DNA of 64,000 nucleotides, from positions 744,001-808,000 of the forward strand of contig FOZN01000002.1 of the NCBI GenBank assembly GCA_900114805.1. Direction: 5' to 3'. Numbering within the stretch: the stretch's first letter is position 1; each line of letters starts with the position of its first letter. The position numbers and the translations under genes were made by a program. This document shows positions 1 to 9,499 of this stretch, one piece after another. Origin of the DNA: Agrococcus baldri. Its GTDB lineage: Bacteria; Actinomycetota; Actinomycetes; Actinomycetales; Microbacteriaceae. The notes under the pieces were generated by a model. The model saw only the letters and a list, made by a program, of their open reading frames with translations, was not told the DNA's origin and ran no database searches.

Positions 1-1
1 C

Positions 2-2284
2 ACGAGCACCTACCACGAGGCGTTCAACGCCAACAAGCGATCGCTTCGGCTCGACCTGCGCGAGCCAGAGGACCGTCGAGTCTTCGACGGCCTGCTGGCC
101 AAGGTCGACATCGTGGTCACCTCGTTCGCACCGCGCGTGCTCGCCGAGCTCGATCTCGAACCGGCGCGGCTGCGGGAGGGCAATCCGCATCTCGTCGCCG
201 TCGCGCTGACGCACTTCGGACTCACGGGTCCGTGGCGCGACTGGGAGGCGACAGAGTGGACGCACCTCGCGCTCGGAGGAGCCCTGTCGCGCTCGGGAGC
301 GCCGGGCCGCGAGCCGCTGCTGCCGCCGCTGGACACCGCGATGCACGGGGCCGCGGTCCAGGCGGCGTGGGCGACGATCGCCGCCTACAGCAACCGCCTC
401 GTCCACGGCACCGGCGACGTCGTCGACGTCTCCGCGCTCGAGGCGGTCGTGCAGGTGCTCGACCCCGGCTACGGCATGGCGGGGTCGGCATCGGGCGGCA
501 TGCCCGCCGCGGACGGCCCGCGCGGTCGCACCGACAGCTCCTTCCGCTACCCGTTCTTCCAGGCGAGCGACGGCGCCGTGCGCATCACGATCCTCAGCCC
601 GCGCCAGTGGGCGGGCATGTTCGCATGGCTCGGCAGCCCGGAGCAGTTCGCGGGGGAGGAGTGGGTGGGCCTCGGGCATCGCTTCGCCAACAGCGACACG
701 CTCTACCCCGAGATCCAGAAGCTCTTCTCCACGCTGACGCGCGCCGAGATCATCTCGGGGGCCGCGACCCACGGCATCCCCGCCGCATCCGTGCTGCTGC
801 CTGCCGAGATCCTCCAGAACGAGCACTACGCGGCCCGTGGCGCATTCCGCGAGATCGAGACCGCCGCAGGCACGGCGCAGGTGGTCGACGGTCTCGTCGA
901 GATCGATGACGAGCGCGCTGGCATCCGCACGCCGGCGCCCGAGCTCGGTGCCGACTCGATGGCGGTGCTCGAAGAGTACGCCGCGGCGCGGCCCGAGCCC
1001 GAGATCGGACCGTTCGGCACGGCACCGAGCGAGCAGCCGGACATGCCGTTCGCCGGTGTGCGAGTGCTCGACTTCGGCGTGATCGTGGCCGGCGGCGAGG
1101 GCGGCAGGCTCTTCGGCGACCTCGGCGCCGACGTGATCAAAGTCGAGAACCAGGCGGTGCCGGACGGCTCACGCCAGAGTCAGGATGGCGCGGTGCTCAG
1201 CCCGGTGTTCAGCTGGGGGAACCGCAACAAGGACAGCCTGGGCATCGACGTGCGCTCAGAGGAGGGCGCGGCGCTGATGCGCCAGCTGGTGGCAGAGGCC
1301 GACATCATCCTCTCCAACTTCAAGCCGGGCACGCTCGATCGTCTCGGGCTGGGCTATGCGCAGCTGCGGGAGATCAACGCGGGCATCATCACCGTGGAGT
1401 CGAGTGCTTTCGGGCACACCGGTCCATGGTCGGTCAACCCGGGCTACGGACCGATCGTGCGCGCCGCCGTGGGCGTCGCGGGGCTCTGGCAGTACCACGA
1501 CGACCCGAGCCGCTACTACGACGACGTGACGATCTACCCCGACCACGCGGCGGCGCGGGCCATGGCAGTGGCCGCGGCCGCTGCGCTCATCCGGCGCCGC
1601 GCGACGGGCATCGGCGGCACCGTCCGCCTCGCGCAGACCGAGGTCTCGCTGTCGCAGCACGCGCACCGGTTCGCAGCCGAGTCGCTCCAGCCCGGCACGA
1701 CGGCCGTCGTGGGCAATATCGGCGCCGGGGACGCACCGCGCGGGGTCTACGCGGCGCAGGGCGACGATGAATGGGTCGTGGTGGATGTGCGCACCGACGC
1801 GCACTTCCGCGCACTCGCCGACGTGACCGGTCTCGATGCCGCCGATGCGCGGTTCGCGAGCAGTGCCGATCGCGCCGCACATCGCACGGAGATCGACGAC
1901 GTCGTCGCGCCCTGGATCGCCGAGCGCGACCCAGCCGCCGCGATGGAGGTCCTGCAGGCCGCAGGCGTGCCAGCGGGGAAGATGACTCGGCTCGACGAGT
2001 TGCTCTCGAGCCCGCAGCTGGTCGCACGCGAGGCGTTCCAGATCGAGCGGCACCCGCTCATCGAGCGCGAGATGCCCAGCGAGGGCCAGCCGGCGACCTT
2101 CGAGCGACTGCCGCGCGTCGCCGTGCGGCCTGCGCCCGTCTTCGGCCAGCACACACGAGCGATCGCGGCGCGACTGCTCGGGCTCGACGAGGCCGAGATC
2201 GAGCGACTGATCGATGCCGGCGTGCTCCAGGAGGACCGCCGCGGACTCGCAGCACTCGCCGCGACTGCGGAGCTCGCCGCCTGA
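2..2284 (+). CDS. CaiB/BaiF family CoA transferase, tandem double domain (5' end outside window)
   Basis: Class III CoA transferase moving CoA between organic acids, usually to activate a carboxylate for beta-oxidation. The frame is open from base 2, so the N-terminus lies outside; about 760 residues are visible. Two family domains follow one another: the first begins within the typical NANKRSLRLDL and ends near residue 330, the second starts at FAGVRVLDFGVIVAGGEGG and carries its own WGNRNKDSLGIDVRS and LSNFKPGTLDRLGLGY motifs. Ordinary members have about 400 residues and one domain, so this is an internal duplication or fusion. It is followed by an alpha/beta hydrolase and two fused beta-oxidation enzymes on the same strand, which suggests it activates the substrate of that pathway. 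The substrate cannot be read from sequence. Confidence 0.88.
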   Translation, partial: TSTYHEAFNANKRSLRLDLREPEDRRVFDGLLAKVDIVVTSFAPRVLAELDLEPARLREGNPHLVAVALTHFGLTGPWRDWEATEWTHLALGGALSRSGAPGREPLLPPLDTAMHGAAVQAAWATIAAYSNRLVHGTGDVVDVSALEAVVQVLDPGYGMAGSASGGMPAADGPRGRTDSSFRYPFFQASDGAVRITILSPRQWAGMFAWLGSPEQFAGEEWVGLGHRFANSDTLYPEIQKLFSTLTRAEIISGAATHGIPAASVLLPAEILQNEHYAARGAFREIETAAGTAQVVDGLVEIDDERAGIRTPAPELGADSMAVLEEYAAARPEPEIGPFGTAPSEQPDMPFAGVRVLDFGVIVAGGEGGRLFGDLGADVIKVENQAVPDGSRQSQDGAVLSPVFSWGNRNKDSLGIDVRSEEGAALMRQLVAEADIILSNFKPGTLDRLGLGYAQLREINAGIITVESSAFGHTGPWSVNPGYGPIVRAAVGVAGLWQYHDDPSRYYDDVTIYPDHAAARAMAVAAAAALIRRRATGIGGTVRLAQTEVSLSQHAHRFAAESLQPGTTAVVGNIGAGDAPRGVYAAQGDDEWVVVDVRTDAHFRALADVTGLDAADARFASSADRAAHRTEIDDVVAPWIAERDPAAAMEVLQAAGVPAGKMTRLDELLSSPQLVAREAFQIERHPLIEREMPSEGQPATFERLPRVAVRPAPVFGQHTRAIAARLLGLDEAEIERLIDAGVLQEDRRGLAALAATAELAA

Positions 2285-2388
2285 CCGGTCCTCGCGACCA
2301 GGGGCCGGAGCGCATCGCGTGAGCGACGCATCCGGCCCCGATCCCCACTGCACGACCCACCACATCCATACCTGCGAAGGAATTGCAC

Positions 2389-3210
2389 ATGCCCTACATC
2401 GATGTCGCCGATGACCAGCGGATCTTCTACACCGAGAAGGGAGACGGCCCGCCCGCACTGCTGATCCACGGATGGTCGTGCGACGGCTCCGACTGGTCCT
2501 GGCTCGTCAGCGACCTCAGCCGCGACCACCGCACCATCACCATCGACAATCGCGGACACGGCCGGTCGACGGCCGTCGACGGCCAGTACTCGCCCGCGCT
2601 CTTCGCCGCCGACGCCGCGAAGGTGATCGAGCAGCTCGGGCTCGAGCGCCCAGTCGTGATCGGCCACTCGATGGGCACGATCATCGCCTCCACCCTCGCA
2701 GCCGAGCACCCCGACCTCGTCGGCGCGCTCGTGCTCGTCGACCCCGTGTACGGCATGGATGCGCAGGACCTCGTTGGCGCGCTCGCGGCCATCCGCCAGG
2801 CGCCTCACGCGGTCGCGGAGGCGTCCTTCGGCGGGTTCTACGGCGAGCGGACGCCCGCGTGGCTGCCGGAGTGGCACCGCCGCCGCATCCTCGCCACCGA
2901 CGAGGCAGTGGTTCGGGATGCGCTCGTGTGCCTCTACGAGGGTGAGGGCGCCGTCGGGCTGAAGACCGTGGGCGAGAGCTACCTGCGCAGGCGCCAGGCG
3001 CCCACGCTCGCCATCTATGCGGGCACCGGTGCCGCTATCGCCGACTGGGATCGCACGCTCGACCACGGCCCGTCGGACGAGATCCTCGTCTGGAGCGAGA
3101 ACGGTCACTTCTTGCATCAGGAGGAGCCCGAGCGCTTCGCGACGGAAGTGCGCCGCTGGCTCGAGAAGGTCGGGTGGACGGCAGCAGCCGCTGCCTTGCG
3201 AGTCGTCTGA
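2389..3210 (+). CDS. alpha/beta hydrolase
   Basis: A 273-residue alpha/beta-hydrolase fold enzyme, presumably cytoplasmic. The oxyanion HG lies at residues 27-28, the nucleophile elbow GHSMG at 92-96 with Ser94, and the C-terminal His in ENGHFLH. The ATG at 2389 was preferred to the in-frame TTG at 2383 because GAAGG sits 8 bases upstream of it. It lies 104 bases after the CoA transferase gene and before the acyl-CoA dehydrogenase, so it may open a lactone or ester or release a CoA thioester in the same pathway. The exact substrate is unknown. Confidence 0.85.
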   Translation: MPYIDVADDQRIFYTEKGDGPPALLIHGWSCDGSDWSWLVSDLSRDHRTITIDNRGHGRSTAVDGQYSPALFAADAAKVIEQLGLERPVVIGHSMGTIIASTLAAEHPDLVGALVLVDPVYGMDAQDLVGALAAIRQAPHAVAEASFGGFYGERTPAWLPEWHRRRILATDEAVVRDALVCLYEGEGAVGLKTVGESYLRRRQAPTLAIYAGTGAAIADWDRTLDHGPSDEILVWSENGHFLHQEEPERFATEVRRWLEKVGWTAAAAALRVV

Positions 3211-3254
3211 CGCGCGGGCTAGGCTCGCTGCAAATCAGAACACTATCCGTCTGA
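3196..3254 (+). promoter_or_regulatory. promoter and TetR-type operator ahead of the fused dehydrogenase/thiolase genes
   Basis: A -35-like TTGCGA (3196-3201) and -10 TAGGCT (3220-3225) are 18 bases apart. Ten bases after the -10 is a palindrome of TCAGA and TCTGA arms separated by 10 bases (3235-3254), covering the likely transcription start. The same 5-10-5 geometry, and the shared pattern CAGAAC(n)2T(n)3CGTCTG read on one strand, recurs at 9535-9554 next to the tetR gene. I infer repression by that TetR protein. Confidence 0.6.
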
Positions 3255-3282
3255 AATTGACGCACCGACTAGGGGGATCCCC

Positions 3283-5376
3283 ATGGAGCACGCTGAACTG
3301 GACGCCCTGCGCGCAACGGCGCGCCGCCGCATCGAGCAGACGTGGGGTTCGAGCACGGCCGCCGCCGATGCCGATCTCGACGAGCTCTGGGCGGGGATCG
3401 CGCAGGACGGCCTGTTCGAGCTCGCGAGCCTCGATGCGCTGGACGGCCTCGTCGTCGTCGTCGAGGAGCTCGGCCGTGCCGCATGCCCCCTGCCGATCGC
3501 CGACGCCTTCGTCGCCGCGCGGCTCTTCGGCGACGAGAGCGAGGTCGCACAGGCGATCGCTGACGGCACTCTGCGAGTGACGCATGCCGCAGCCGTCGAG
3601 GGATCGACTGCACGTTTCGTCGAGGCGGCCGAGAGCGCGACCCACGCGCTCGTGATCCCAGCATCCGGGAGACGAGTCGAGCTGCGGACGATCACCTCGG
3701 CGACCGCGACAGAGGGCATCGCCCGACCTGCGTGGCATGACATCGAGCTCGGCGATGCTGAGCACACGATCGACGTAGACGCGGACGCGGCGGACGCGGC
3801 GCTCGTGCTGCTCCGACTCGCCCTCTCGGCACGCGCAGCTGCGGCTGCCGCGCTCACGCACGAGCTGGCGGTCGAGCACGCCAAGACCCGAGCGCAGTTC
3901 GGCAAGATCATCGGGTCGTTCGGTGCGGTGCAGCAGCGCGCAGCTGCATGCGCGATCGATGTCGCCTCGAGCGCCCACCTCGTCCGACGGGCCGTCGAGT
4001 CCTACACGGCAGACTCTGGCGAGTGGGTGCTGGCGGCCGAGCTCGCGTCGACCTTCATCCACGACGGCGCTCGGCGAATCCAGTTCGGCGCGCATCACAC
4101 GCTCGCCGCGATGGGCTACTTCGATGAGCACGCAGGCCCGTGGCAGTTCCGTCGGGTGCACGCGGATGTCGTGCGCGCCGCGTCGATCGAGCGCGCGGCC
4201 GGCTCTCTCGCTGATGTGCTCGTCGACTCCGCCGTCGCGCTGCCCGGCTTCGCGCTCGACGAGGCAGGAGAGGCGTTCCGGGCTGACGTGCTCGGAGCGA
4301 TCGAGGAAAGCCGCGAATCCGACGGCTCGTTCGACAGCGATCGCGCGGTCGAGGCCATCGTCGACCGCGGCTGGCTCGGCTTCGGATGGCCGGAGGAGCA
4401 TGGCGGCCGCCGTGCATCGCTCGCCGAGCAGGTGGTCCTCCATGATGAGCTGGTCTACCACCGTCACCCTGCGAGCCTGACGCTCGGATCGGTCATGCTG
4501 CTCGGCAACTCGATCCTGCTGCACGGCACCGATGAGCAGAAGGCCAAGCTGCTGCCGATCGTGCGTGCGGGCGAGATGCAGTTCTGCCTGGGCTACTCAG
4601 AGCCAGAAGTGGGTTCGGACCTCGCGTCGGTGCGCACCTCGGCCGTGCACGACGGCGACGGCTGGCGCATCAACGGCCAGAAGATGTGGACGACCGGTGG
4701 CGACACCGCGAAGTACATGTGGCTCGCAGCGCGCACAGACCCCGACGCGCAGCCGCGCCACGCAGGCATCAGCGTCTTCCTCGTGCCGATGGACACACCG
4801 GGCGTCTCGATCCAGCCGATGACGGCCTTGTCGGGGGAGATCTCCACGATCACGTTCCTCGACGACGTCCGTGTGCCCGCCGATGCCCTCGTCGGAGAGG
4901 TGAACGGCGGATGGAAGGTCATCACCGATGCGCTGGCGGGAGAACGCGTCGTCATGGGCGGGATCGCTGGCCAGCTCCTGCGCCAGCTCGACGACTTCCT
5001 CGAGGTTGTGCGCACGGATCCCGAGCGCTGGGTCGGCGCGCGAGGCTCGGCGAAGCGCGCGAAGCTCGCTTCGATCGCCGCCTCGCTCCAGGCGCTCCGG
5101 GCGCTGGTCGCGTCGGCCATCGGTGCGACCTCGTCGGGCGCCGGTGCCAAGCTCGAGGCACCCATGGCGGGAGTCCTCGGAGGCGAGCTGTCCGAAGAGT
5201 TCGGCGAGGTGATGCTCGACATCCTCGGCCCGGTCGGGATGCTCTCGGACGCCGCGGTCCCGGGTGGCGGTGCCATCGAGAAGAGCCTCCGCACGTCGAT
5301 CATGTACGTCGTCGGAGGCGGCACGAACGACATCCAGCGCGGCCTGATCGCTCGCGCTCTCGGACTGCCGCGCTGA
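3283..5376 (+). CDS. fused double acyl-CoA dehydrogenase
   Basis: 697 residues holding two acyl-CoA dehydrogenase units in one chain; a usual subunit has about 380. The N-terminal half (1-330) is a divergent unit with the helical-domain motif KTRAQFGKIIGSFGAVQQRAA and GYFDEHAGPWQFRRVHAD. The C-terminal half (about 340-697) has the FAD-binding CLGYSEPEVGSDLASV and MWTTGG segments and ends GGGTNDIQRGLIARALGL. In GGTND an Asn stands where many family members have the catalytic Glu. Fused halves resemble the alpha/beta pairs of steroid-type FadE dehydrogenases. ATG 3283 has AGGGG 7 bases upstream. It is the first gene of a transcript with the thiolase-hydratase fusion 31 bases downstream. Confidence 0.9.
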   Translation: MEHAELDALRATARRRIEQTWGSSTAAADADLDELWAGIAQDGLFELASLDALDGLVVVVEELGRAACPLPIADAFVAARLFGDESEVAQAIADGTLRVTHAAAVEGSTARFVEAAESATHALVIPASGRRVELRTITSATATEGIARPAWHDIELGDAEHTIDVDADAADAALVLLRLALSARAAAAAALTHELAVEHAKTRAQFGKIIGSFGAVQQRAAACAIDVASSAHLVRRAVESYTADSGEWVLAAELASTFIHDGARRIQFGAHHTLAAMGYFDEHAGPWQFRRVHADVVRAASIERAAGSLADVLVDSAVALPGFALDEAGEAFRADVLGAIEESRESDGSFDSDRAVEAIVDRGWLGFGWPEEHGGRRASLAEQVVLHDELVYHRHPASLTLGSVMLLGNSILLHGTDEQKAKLLPIVRAGEMQFCLGYSEPEVGSDLASVRTSAVHDGDGWRINGQKMWTTGGDTAKYMWLAARTDPDAQPRHAGISVFLVPMDTPGVSIQPMTALSGEISTITFLDDVRVPADALVGEVNGGWKVITDALAGERVVMGGIAGQLLRQLDDFLEVVRTDPERWVGARGSAKRAKLASIAASLQALRALVASAIGATSSGAGAKLEAPMAGVLGGELSEEFGEVMLDILGPVGMLSDAAVPGGGAIEKSLRTSIMYVVGGGTNDIQRGLIARALGLPR

Positions 5377-5407
5377 GCGGCGCTGTCTTCGCAAGGAAGG
5401 AACGGAC

Positions 5408-7777
5408 ATGAACACCATCGACCCACGGACCCCCGTCATCATCGGGGTGGGCCAGCATCTCGATGCCTACGGCAAGGAGGGGTACGAGGCGCTCTCCGCG
5501 GTCGACCTCGCCGGTCGCGCTGCCGCTGCGGCGGTCGCCGACAGCGGCGTGAGTCCCGACGCGGTCAGCGTCGCCATCGACACCGTCGGCGGCATTCGAC
5601 AGTTCGAGACCTCGACGCCCGGTGCGCCGGCACCGCTGGGGCGCTCGAACAACTTTCCGCGCTCGGTCGCGGCTCGGATCGGTGCGGCCCCGCGCCGCGC
5701 GATCCTCGAGGTCGGCGGTGGTCAGTCGTCGCAGCATCTGGTGACCGAGCTGGCTGGAAGCATCGCGGCTGGCGAGAGCCGGGTGGCGCTCGTCTTCGGC
5801 TCCGAGGCGATCTCGACGGCGCGCGCCCTCGCCAAGTCCGAGGACCGGCCCGACTTCTCTGAGTCGATCGGCGGAGACCTGGAGGATCGCGGCTTCGGGC
5901 TCAAGGGGATGATGTCGATGGAGGCCTCCGCGCATGGGCTCGTCGACGCACCGAGCCAGTACGCGCTGGTCGAGAACGCGCGCCGCGCGAGGTTGGGCCT
6001 CGACCGGAAGGCCTACGACGCGAAGATCGGCGAGCTCTTCGCCCCCTTTACCGCGGTGGCGGCCCGCAACCCCTACGCTGCTGCACCGACCGAGCGCTCG
6101 GCGGAGGAGCTCGTCACGCCCACTGAGGCGAACCGACCCATCGCCGATCCCTATAACCGGTACGTGGTCGCTCGCGACCAGGTCAACCAGGGGGCGGCTG
6201 TGCTGCTGGCATCGGTCGAGGCCGCGCGCGAGCTCGGCGTTCCCGAGGACCGCTGGGTCTTCATCCACGGGCACTCGGATGCGCGTGAGCGCGACCTGAT
6301 GGACCGCCAGGATCTCTCAGGGAGCCCGGCCGCACGGCTCGCCACCGACCAGGCACTGGAGATGGCGGGCGTCACCGCCGATGACATTTCGACGTTCGAC
6401 TTCTACTCGTGCTTCCCCGTGCCCGTGTTCAACGTGGCCGTCGACGGACTCGGGCTCGACCCGAAGGACGAGCGAGGGCTGACGTTGACCGGCGGACTGC
6501 CCTTCTTCGGCGGCGCTGGCAACAACTACTCCATGCATGGCATCGCCGAGACCGTCGAGCGGGCACGCCAGGCACCTGGCACCTTCGGCTTCGTCGGTGC
6601 GAACGGCGGCGTGTGCAGCAAGTACTCGGTGGGCATCTACTCGACAACACCACGCGAGTGGCAGCTCGACCGCTCGGCGCAGATCCAGGCCATCATCGAC
6701 GCGCAGGAGCCTGTGGCGCAGATCAGCCGCGCCGACGGCTGGGCGACGGTTGAGACGTACACGGTCAAGCACGACCGCGAGGGTCGACGGACCGGCATCG
6801 TCATCGGCCGGCTCGAGGCCACCGGTGAGCGCTTCGTCGCCATGGGTGTCGACGGCGACGACGACATCCTCGCGCTGCTGGCGAGCGACGAACCGATCGG
6901 AGCTCGAGTCTGGGTGGTCAGCGCAGCGCCCGGCAACCGCGTCACGACCACACCGGAGCGCGCGCTCGAACTGCTGCCGCCCAGGCCCAAGGGGCTGCGC
7001 GAATCCTACGAGCACGTGCTCGTCGCGCGCGATGGTCACGTGCTCGAGGTCACGATCAACCGTCCTGAGGCGCGCAACGCGCTCTTCCCTGCAGCGCACG
7101 AGGAGCTCGCCGAGATCTTCGACGCATTCTTCGCCGACCACGAGCTCTGGGTGGCCATCCTCACCGGTGCCGGCGACCAGGCGTTCTGCGCGGGCAACGA
7201 CCTCGTCTACTCTGCCAGCGGCAAGCCCAACTATGTGCCCGCATCCGGTTTCGGAGGCCTCACGAGCCGTCGCGGCATGAACAAGCCGGTCATCGTCGCG
7301 GTCAACGGCTTCGCGATGGGGGGCGGCTTCGAGATCGCGCTCGCCAGCCATCTGGTGGTCGCCGACGAGACGGCGCAGTTCGCGCTCAGCGAGGTGAAGG
7401 TCGGTCTCGTGGCCGGTGCAGGAGGCGTCATCCGGCTGCCGCGGGCGATCCCGCCGAAGATCGCGAACGAGCTGATTCTCACGGGCAGGCGCATCGGTGC
7501 CCAGGAGGCAAAGGACCTCGGCATCGTGAGCCGCGTGGCTCCGGCCGGCCAAGCGCTCACCGCCGCGCGCGAGCTCGCGACGGAGATCACCGTCAACTCG
7601 CCGACCTCGGTGCGCATCTCGCTCGAGGTCATGGCCGAGGCACAGCAGCATGCGGATCCGCTCGACGCCGTCACGGCGCGCACGGGCCTGCTCGATGAGC
7701 TCATGGCGAGCGAGGACGCGATGGAGGGCATGTCGGCGTTCGCGCAGAAGCGGGCGCCGCAATGGCAGAACCGGTGA
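5408..7777 (+). CDS. thiolase-like protein fused to enoyl-CoA hydratase
   Basis: 789 residues in one uninterrupted frame. Residues 1 to about 410 are an SCP2/thiolase-like acetyl-CoA acetyltransferase; about 410-520 resemble the extra C-terminal domain of thiolase-like proteins (TLP1_add_C); about 527-789 form a complete crotonase with HNRPEARNAL-like VTINRPEARNAL, CAGNDL, both catalytic-Glu regions (GGGFEIAL and LSEVKVGL) and GAGG. The thiolase part has GGGQSSQ where classical thiolases carry the nucleophilic Cys; conserved cysteines are in YSCFPVPV and GGVCSKYSVG. SD AAGGAAGGAA precedes ATG 5408. Hydration and thiolytic steps of one beta-oxidation turn would thus be physically linked. Confidence 0.88.
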   Translation: MNTIDPRTPVIIGVGQHLDAYGKEGYEALSAVDLAGRAAAAAVADSGVSPDAVSVAIDTVGGIRQFETSTPGAPAPLGRSNNFPRSVAARIGAAPRRAILEVGGGQSSQHLVTELAGSIAAGESRVALVFGSEAISTARALAKSEDRPDFSESIGGDLEDRGFGLKGMMSMEASAHGLVDAPSQYALVENARRARLGLDRKAYDAKIGELFAPFTAVAARNPYAAAPTERSAEELVTPTEANRPIADPYNRYVVARDQVNQGAAVLLASVEAARELGVPEDRWVFIHGHSDARERDLMDRQDLSGSPAARLATDQALEMAGVTADDISTFDFYSCFPVPVFNVAVDGLGLDPKDERGLTLTGGLPFFGGAGNNYSMHGIAETVERARQAPGTFGFVGANGGVCSKYSVGIYSTTPREWQLDRSAQIQAIIDAQEPVAQISRADGWATVETYTVKHDREGRRTGIVIGRLEATGERFVAMGVDGDDDILALLASDEPIGARVWVVSAAPGNRVTTTPERALELLPPRPKGLRESYEHVLVARDGHVLEVTINRPEARNALFPAAHEELAEIFDAFFADHELWVAILTGAGDQAFCAGNDLVYSASGKPNYVPASGFGGLTSRRGMNKPVIVAVNGFAMGGGFEIALASHLVVADETAQFALSEVKVGLVAGAGGVIRLPRAIPPKIANELILTGRRIGAQEAKDLGIVSRVAPAGQALTAARELATEITVNSPTSVRISLEVMAEAQQHADPLDAVTARTGLLDELMASEDAMEGMSAFAQKRAPQWQNR

Positions 7778-7814
7778 GCGCCGGCTGACCCGCGTCGCCG
7801 CGCGGCCCGACGGA

Positions 7815-8840
7815 TCAGGCGCGCTGCGCGGCTCTGGACCGCTCGAGCCAGCGTGCCGACCGCGCGGTGTCGGCGACGAAGCGGGCGTGCATCGCGGTCT
7901 GCTGCAGCGCGGAGTTGAGGAAGTATCCCTCGAGCCGATCCCACCCATGCGTCCATGTGAGGCGGCTCGCGAGCTCCCATACGCTCAGGTCCTGCTCCTG
8001 CTCGAGCGCATCCGCGACCTGGCGCGCGCGACGGAGGTGGTGGTCGGTCGTGCGGTCGATGCGGTCCTCGAGCGCCGCGAAGCGATAGCCGTGCCCGGGA
8101 AGCACCTCGTCGCCGTCGAAGGCGCGGATGCGCTCGAGCGACTCGAGGTAGTCGCCGATCGGATCGGCGTCGGTCGCGTAGTCGAGACCGACGCCCGGAT
8201 GCACGTGAGGCAAGAGGTGATCGCCGGTGAAGAGCTGTCGTCGCTCGGCGTCGCGGAGCGTGAGGCTGCCCTGGGTGTGGCCCGGCGTCAGCACAGCCTC
8301 GACGTCGCGACCGAGCGCGAGGACATCGCCGTCGCGCACCATGAGCTCCGGCTCACGGGTCGGGTGTTGCAGCGCGCCCGGCGGCATCGTGGGATAGCGC
8401 GGCCGCTTGTCTGCCGGAACACCCCAGGCGTCGTAGCGTGCGCTGCGGTCGCCGCTGCCCGTGCGCGCGAGGTGGGTCTGCCACTCCATGTCGGCCATCA
8501 CGAACATGGCGCCGGTCGCGTCGCGGATCCGCTGGGCCATGCCGAGGTGGTCCTCGTGCAGATGCGACACGATGACCGAGGCGATGCGCCGGATGCCCCA
8601 GCTCTCGACTGCGTGCCGCAGCAGTGCTGCGTTCTCGTCGGTGTTCCACCCGGGGTCGAGGATGTGCGCGGCACCATTGCGGTCGCGCAGCACGTAGCAG
8701 AGCGTGCTCGAGACGATGCCGCCGGCCGGCATCGGAACCGCGACGACCAGGGTGTCGCCATCGATCTCCTCCGGCGCAGGCAGACGGCCGTCCGTGAACG
8801 CGGCGTACCCGGCGGCGCTCGTCGGGCGAAGCTCGCTCAT
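7815..8840 (-). CDS. MBL-fold metallo-hydrolase
   Basis: 341-residue metallo-beta-lactamase-fold hydrolase. The zinc-binding HLHEDH is at residues 93-98, followed by GHTQGSL, TGDHLLP and GHG ligand motifs, and a helical C-terminal tail. Its ATG overlaps the stop codon of tetR by four bases (ATGA), so translation is coupled to the regulator. A frame extension upstream to 9275 exists but runs through tetR in another frame and was not used. Likely hydrolyses a thioester, lactone or similar compound connected with the neighbouring acyl-CoA pathway; the substrate is unknown. Confidence 0.87.
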   Translation of the reverse strand: MSELRPTSAAGYAAFTDGRLPAPEEIDGDTLVVAVPMPAGGIVSSTLCYVLRDRNGAAHILDPGWNTDENAALLRHAVESWGIRRIASVIVSHLHEDHLGMAQRIRDATGAMFVMADMEWQTHLARTGSGDRSARYDAWGVPADKRPRYPTMPPGALQHPTREPELMVRDGDVLALGRDVEAVLTPGHTQGSLTLRDAERRQLFTGDHLLPHVHPGVGLDYATDADPIGDYLESLERIRAFDGDEVLPGHGYRFAALEDRIDRTTDHHLRRARQVADALEQEQDLSVWELASRLTWTHGWDRLEGYFLNSALQQTAMHARFVADTARSARWLERSRAAQRA

Positions 8841-9442
8841 CGCTGCTCCACTCCGGCCAGCAGAAGGTCGACCAGCTGCTCGACGTAGGCGCGCCCTCGT
8901 TCGTGCGCGGTCGTCCGGCTGCGCGGCGTCTGCGTCGAGGCGAAGTTCGTCGCCCCTCCCCAGACAGTGTTGATGATGAACTCCACCGACGCATCCGAGG
9001 AGAGCTCGCCTCGCCCCACCCCACGCGTGACGATCGCCCGCGCAGCGCGGACGCGAGACCGTGACCACTCGCTGGTGAAGGGCTGCAGCGACGGCGCGAT
9101 CTCCTGCTCGAGCGGCAGGCGTCGGGCCGCTGGTCCAGCCGGACCTAGGAACAGGTCGATCGCCTGCCAGCCCAGGCTGACGAGGTCTTGGCGGAGGCTG
9201 CCGGTGTCGATGTCCTCGATGACCGCGACCCTGTCGCTGAGCGCGGCGACGAGCAGGGCTTCCTTGGTCTTCCACCTGCTGTAGATCGAAGCTTTGCCCG
9301 TGCCGGAGTGCTGCGCGATCTTCTCGATGGAGAATCCCGACCAGCCCTCACGTCCGAACGTCCGGATCGCCTCGTCGAGCACGCGCCCTTCGATCGAGGG
9401 ATCACGGGGGCGCCCTACACGCCGGGGCGCGGTCTGTGACAT
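8837..9442 (-). CDS. TetR/AcrR family transcriptional regulator
   Basis: 201 residues: N-terminal helix-turn-helix (about 15-60, with FSIEKIAQHSGTGKASIYSRWKTKEAL) and a ligand-binding C-terminal domain. ATG 9442 has GAGAGG 8 bases upstream. It is co-transcribed with the MBL hydrolase and divergent from the MFS exporter. Two similar palindromes, one in the divergent exporter promoter (9535-9554) and one before the dehydrogenase/thiolase operon (3235-3254), are the best candidate operators. The ligand may be an acyl-CoA intermediate of the cluster (inference). Confidence 0.9.
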   Translation of the reverse strand: MSQTAPRRVGRPRDPSIEGRVLDEAIRTFGREGWSGFSIEKIAQHSGTGKASIYSRWKTKEALLVAALSDRVAVIEDIDTGSLRQDLVSLGWQAIDLFLGPAGPAARRLPLEQEIAPSLQPFTSEWSRSRVRAARAIVTRGVGRGELSSDASVEFIINTVWGGATNFASTQTPRSRTTAHERGRAYVEQLVDLLLAGVEQR

Positions 9443-9499
9443 GCAAACAACCTCTCACTCGACCGAGCGGATGGAATCGCCTACGACGCTCGTCTGATA

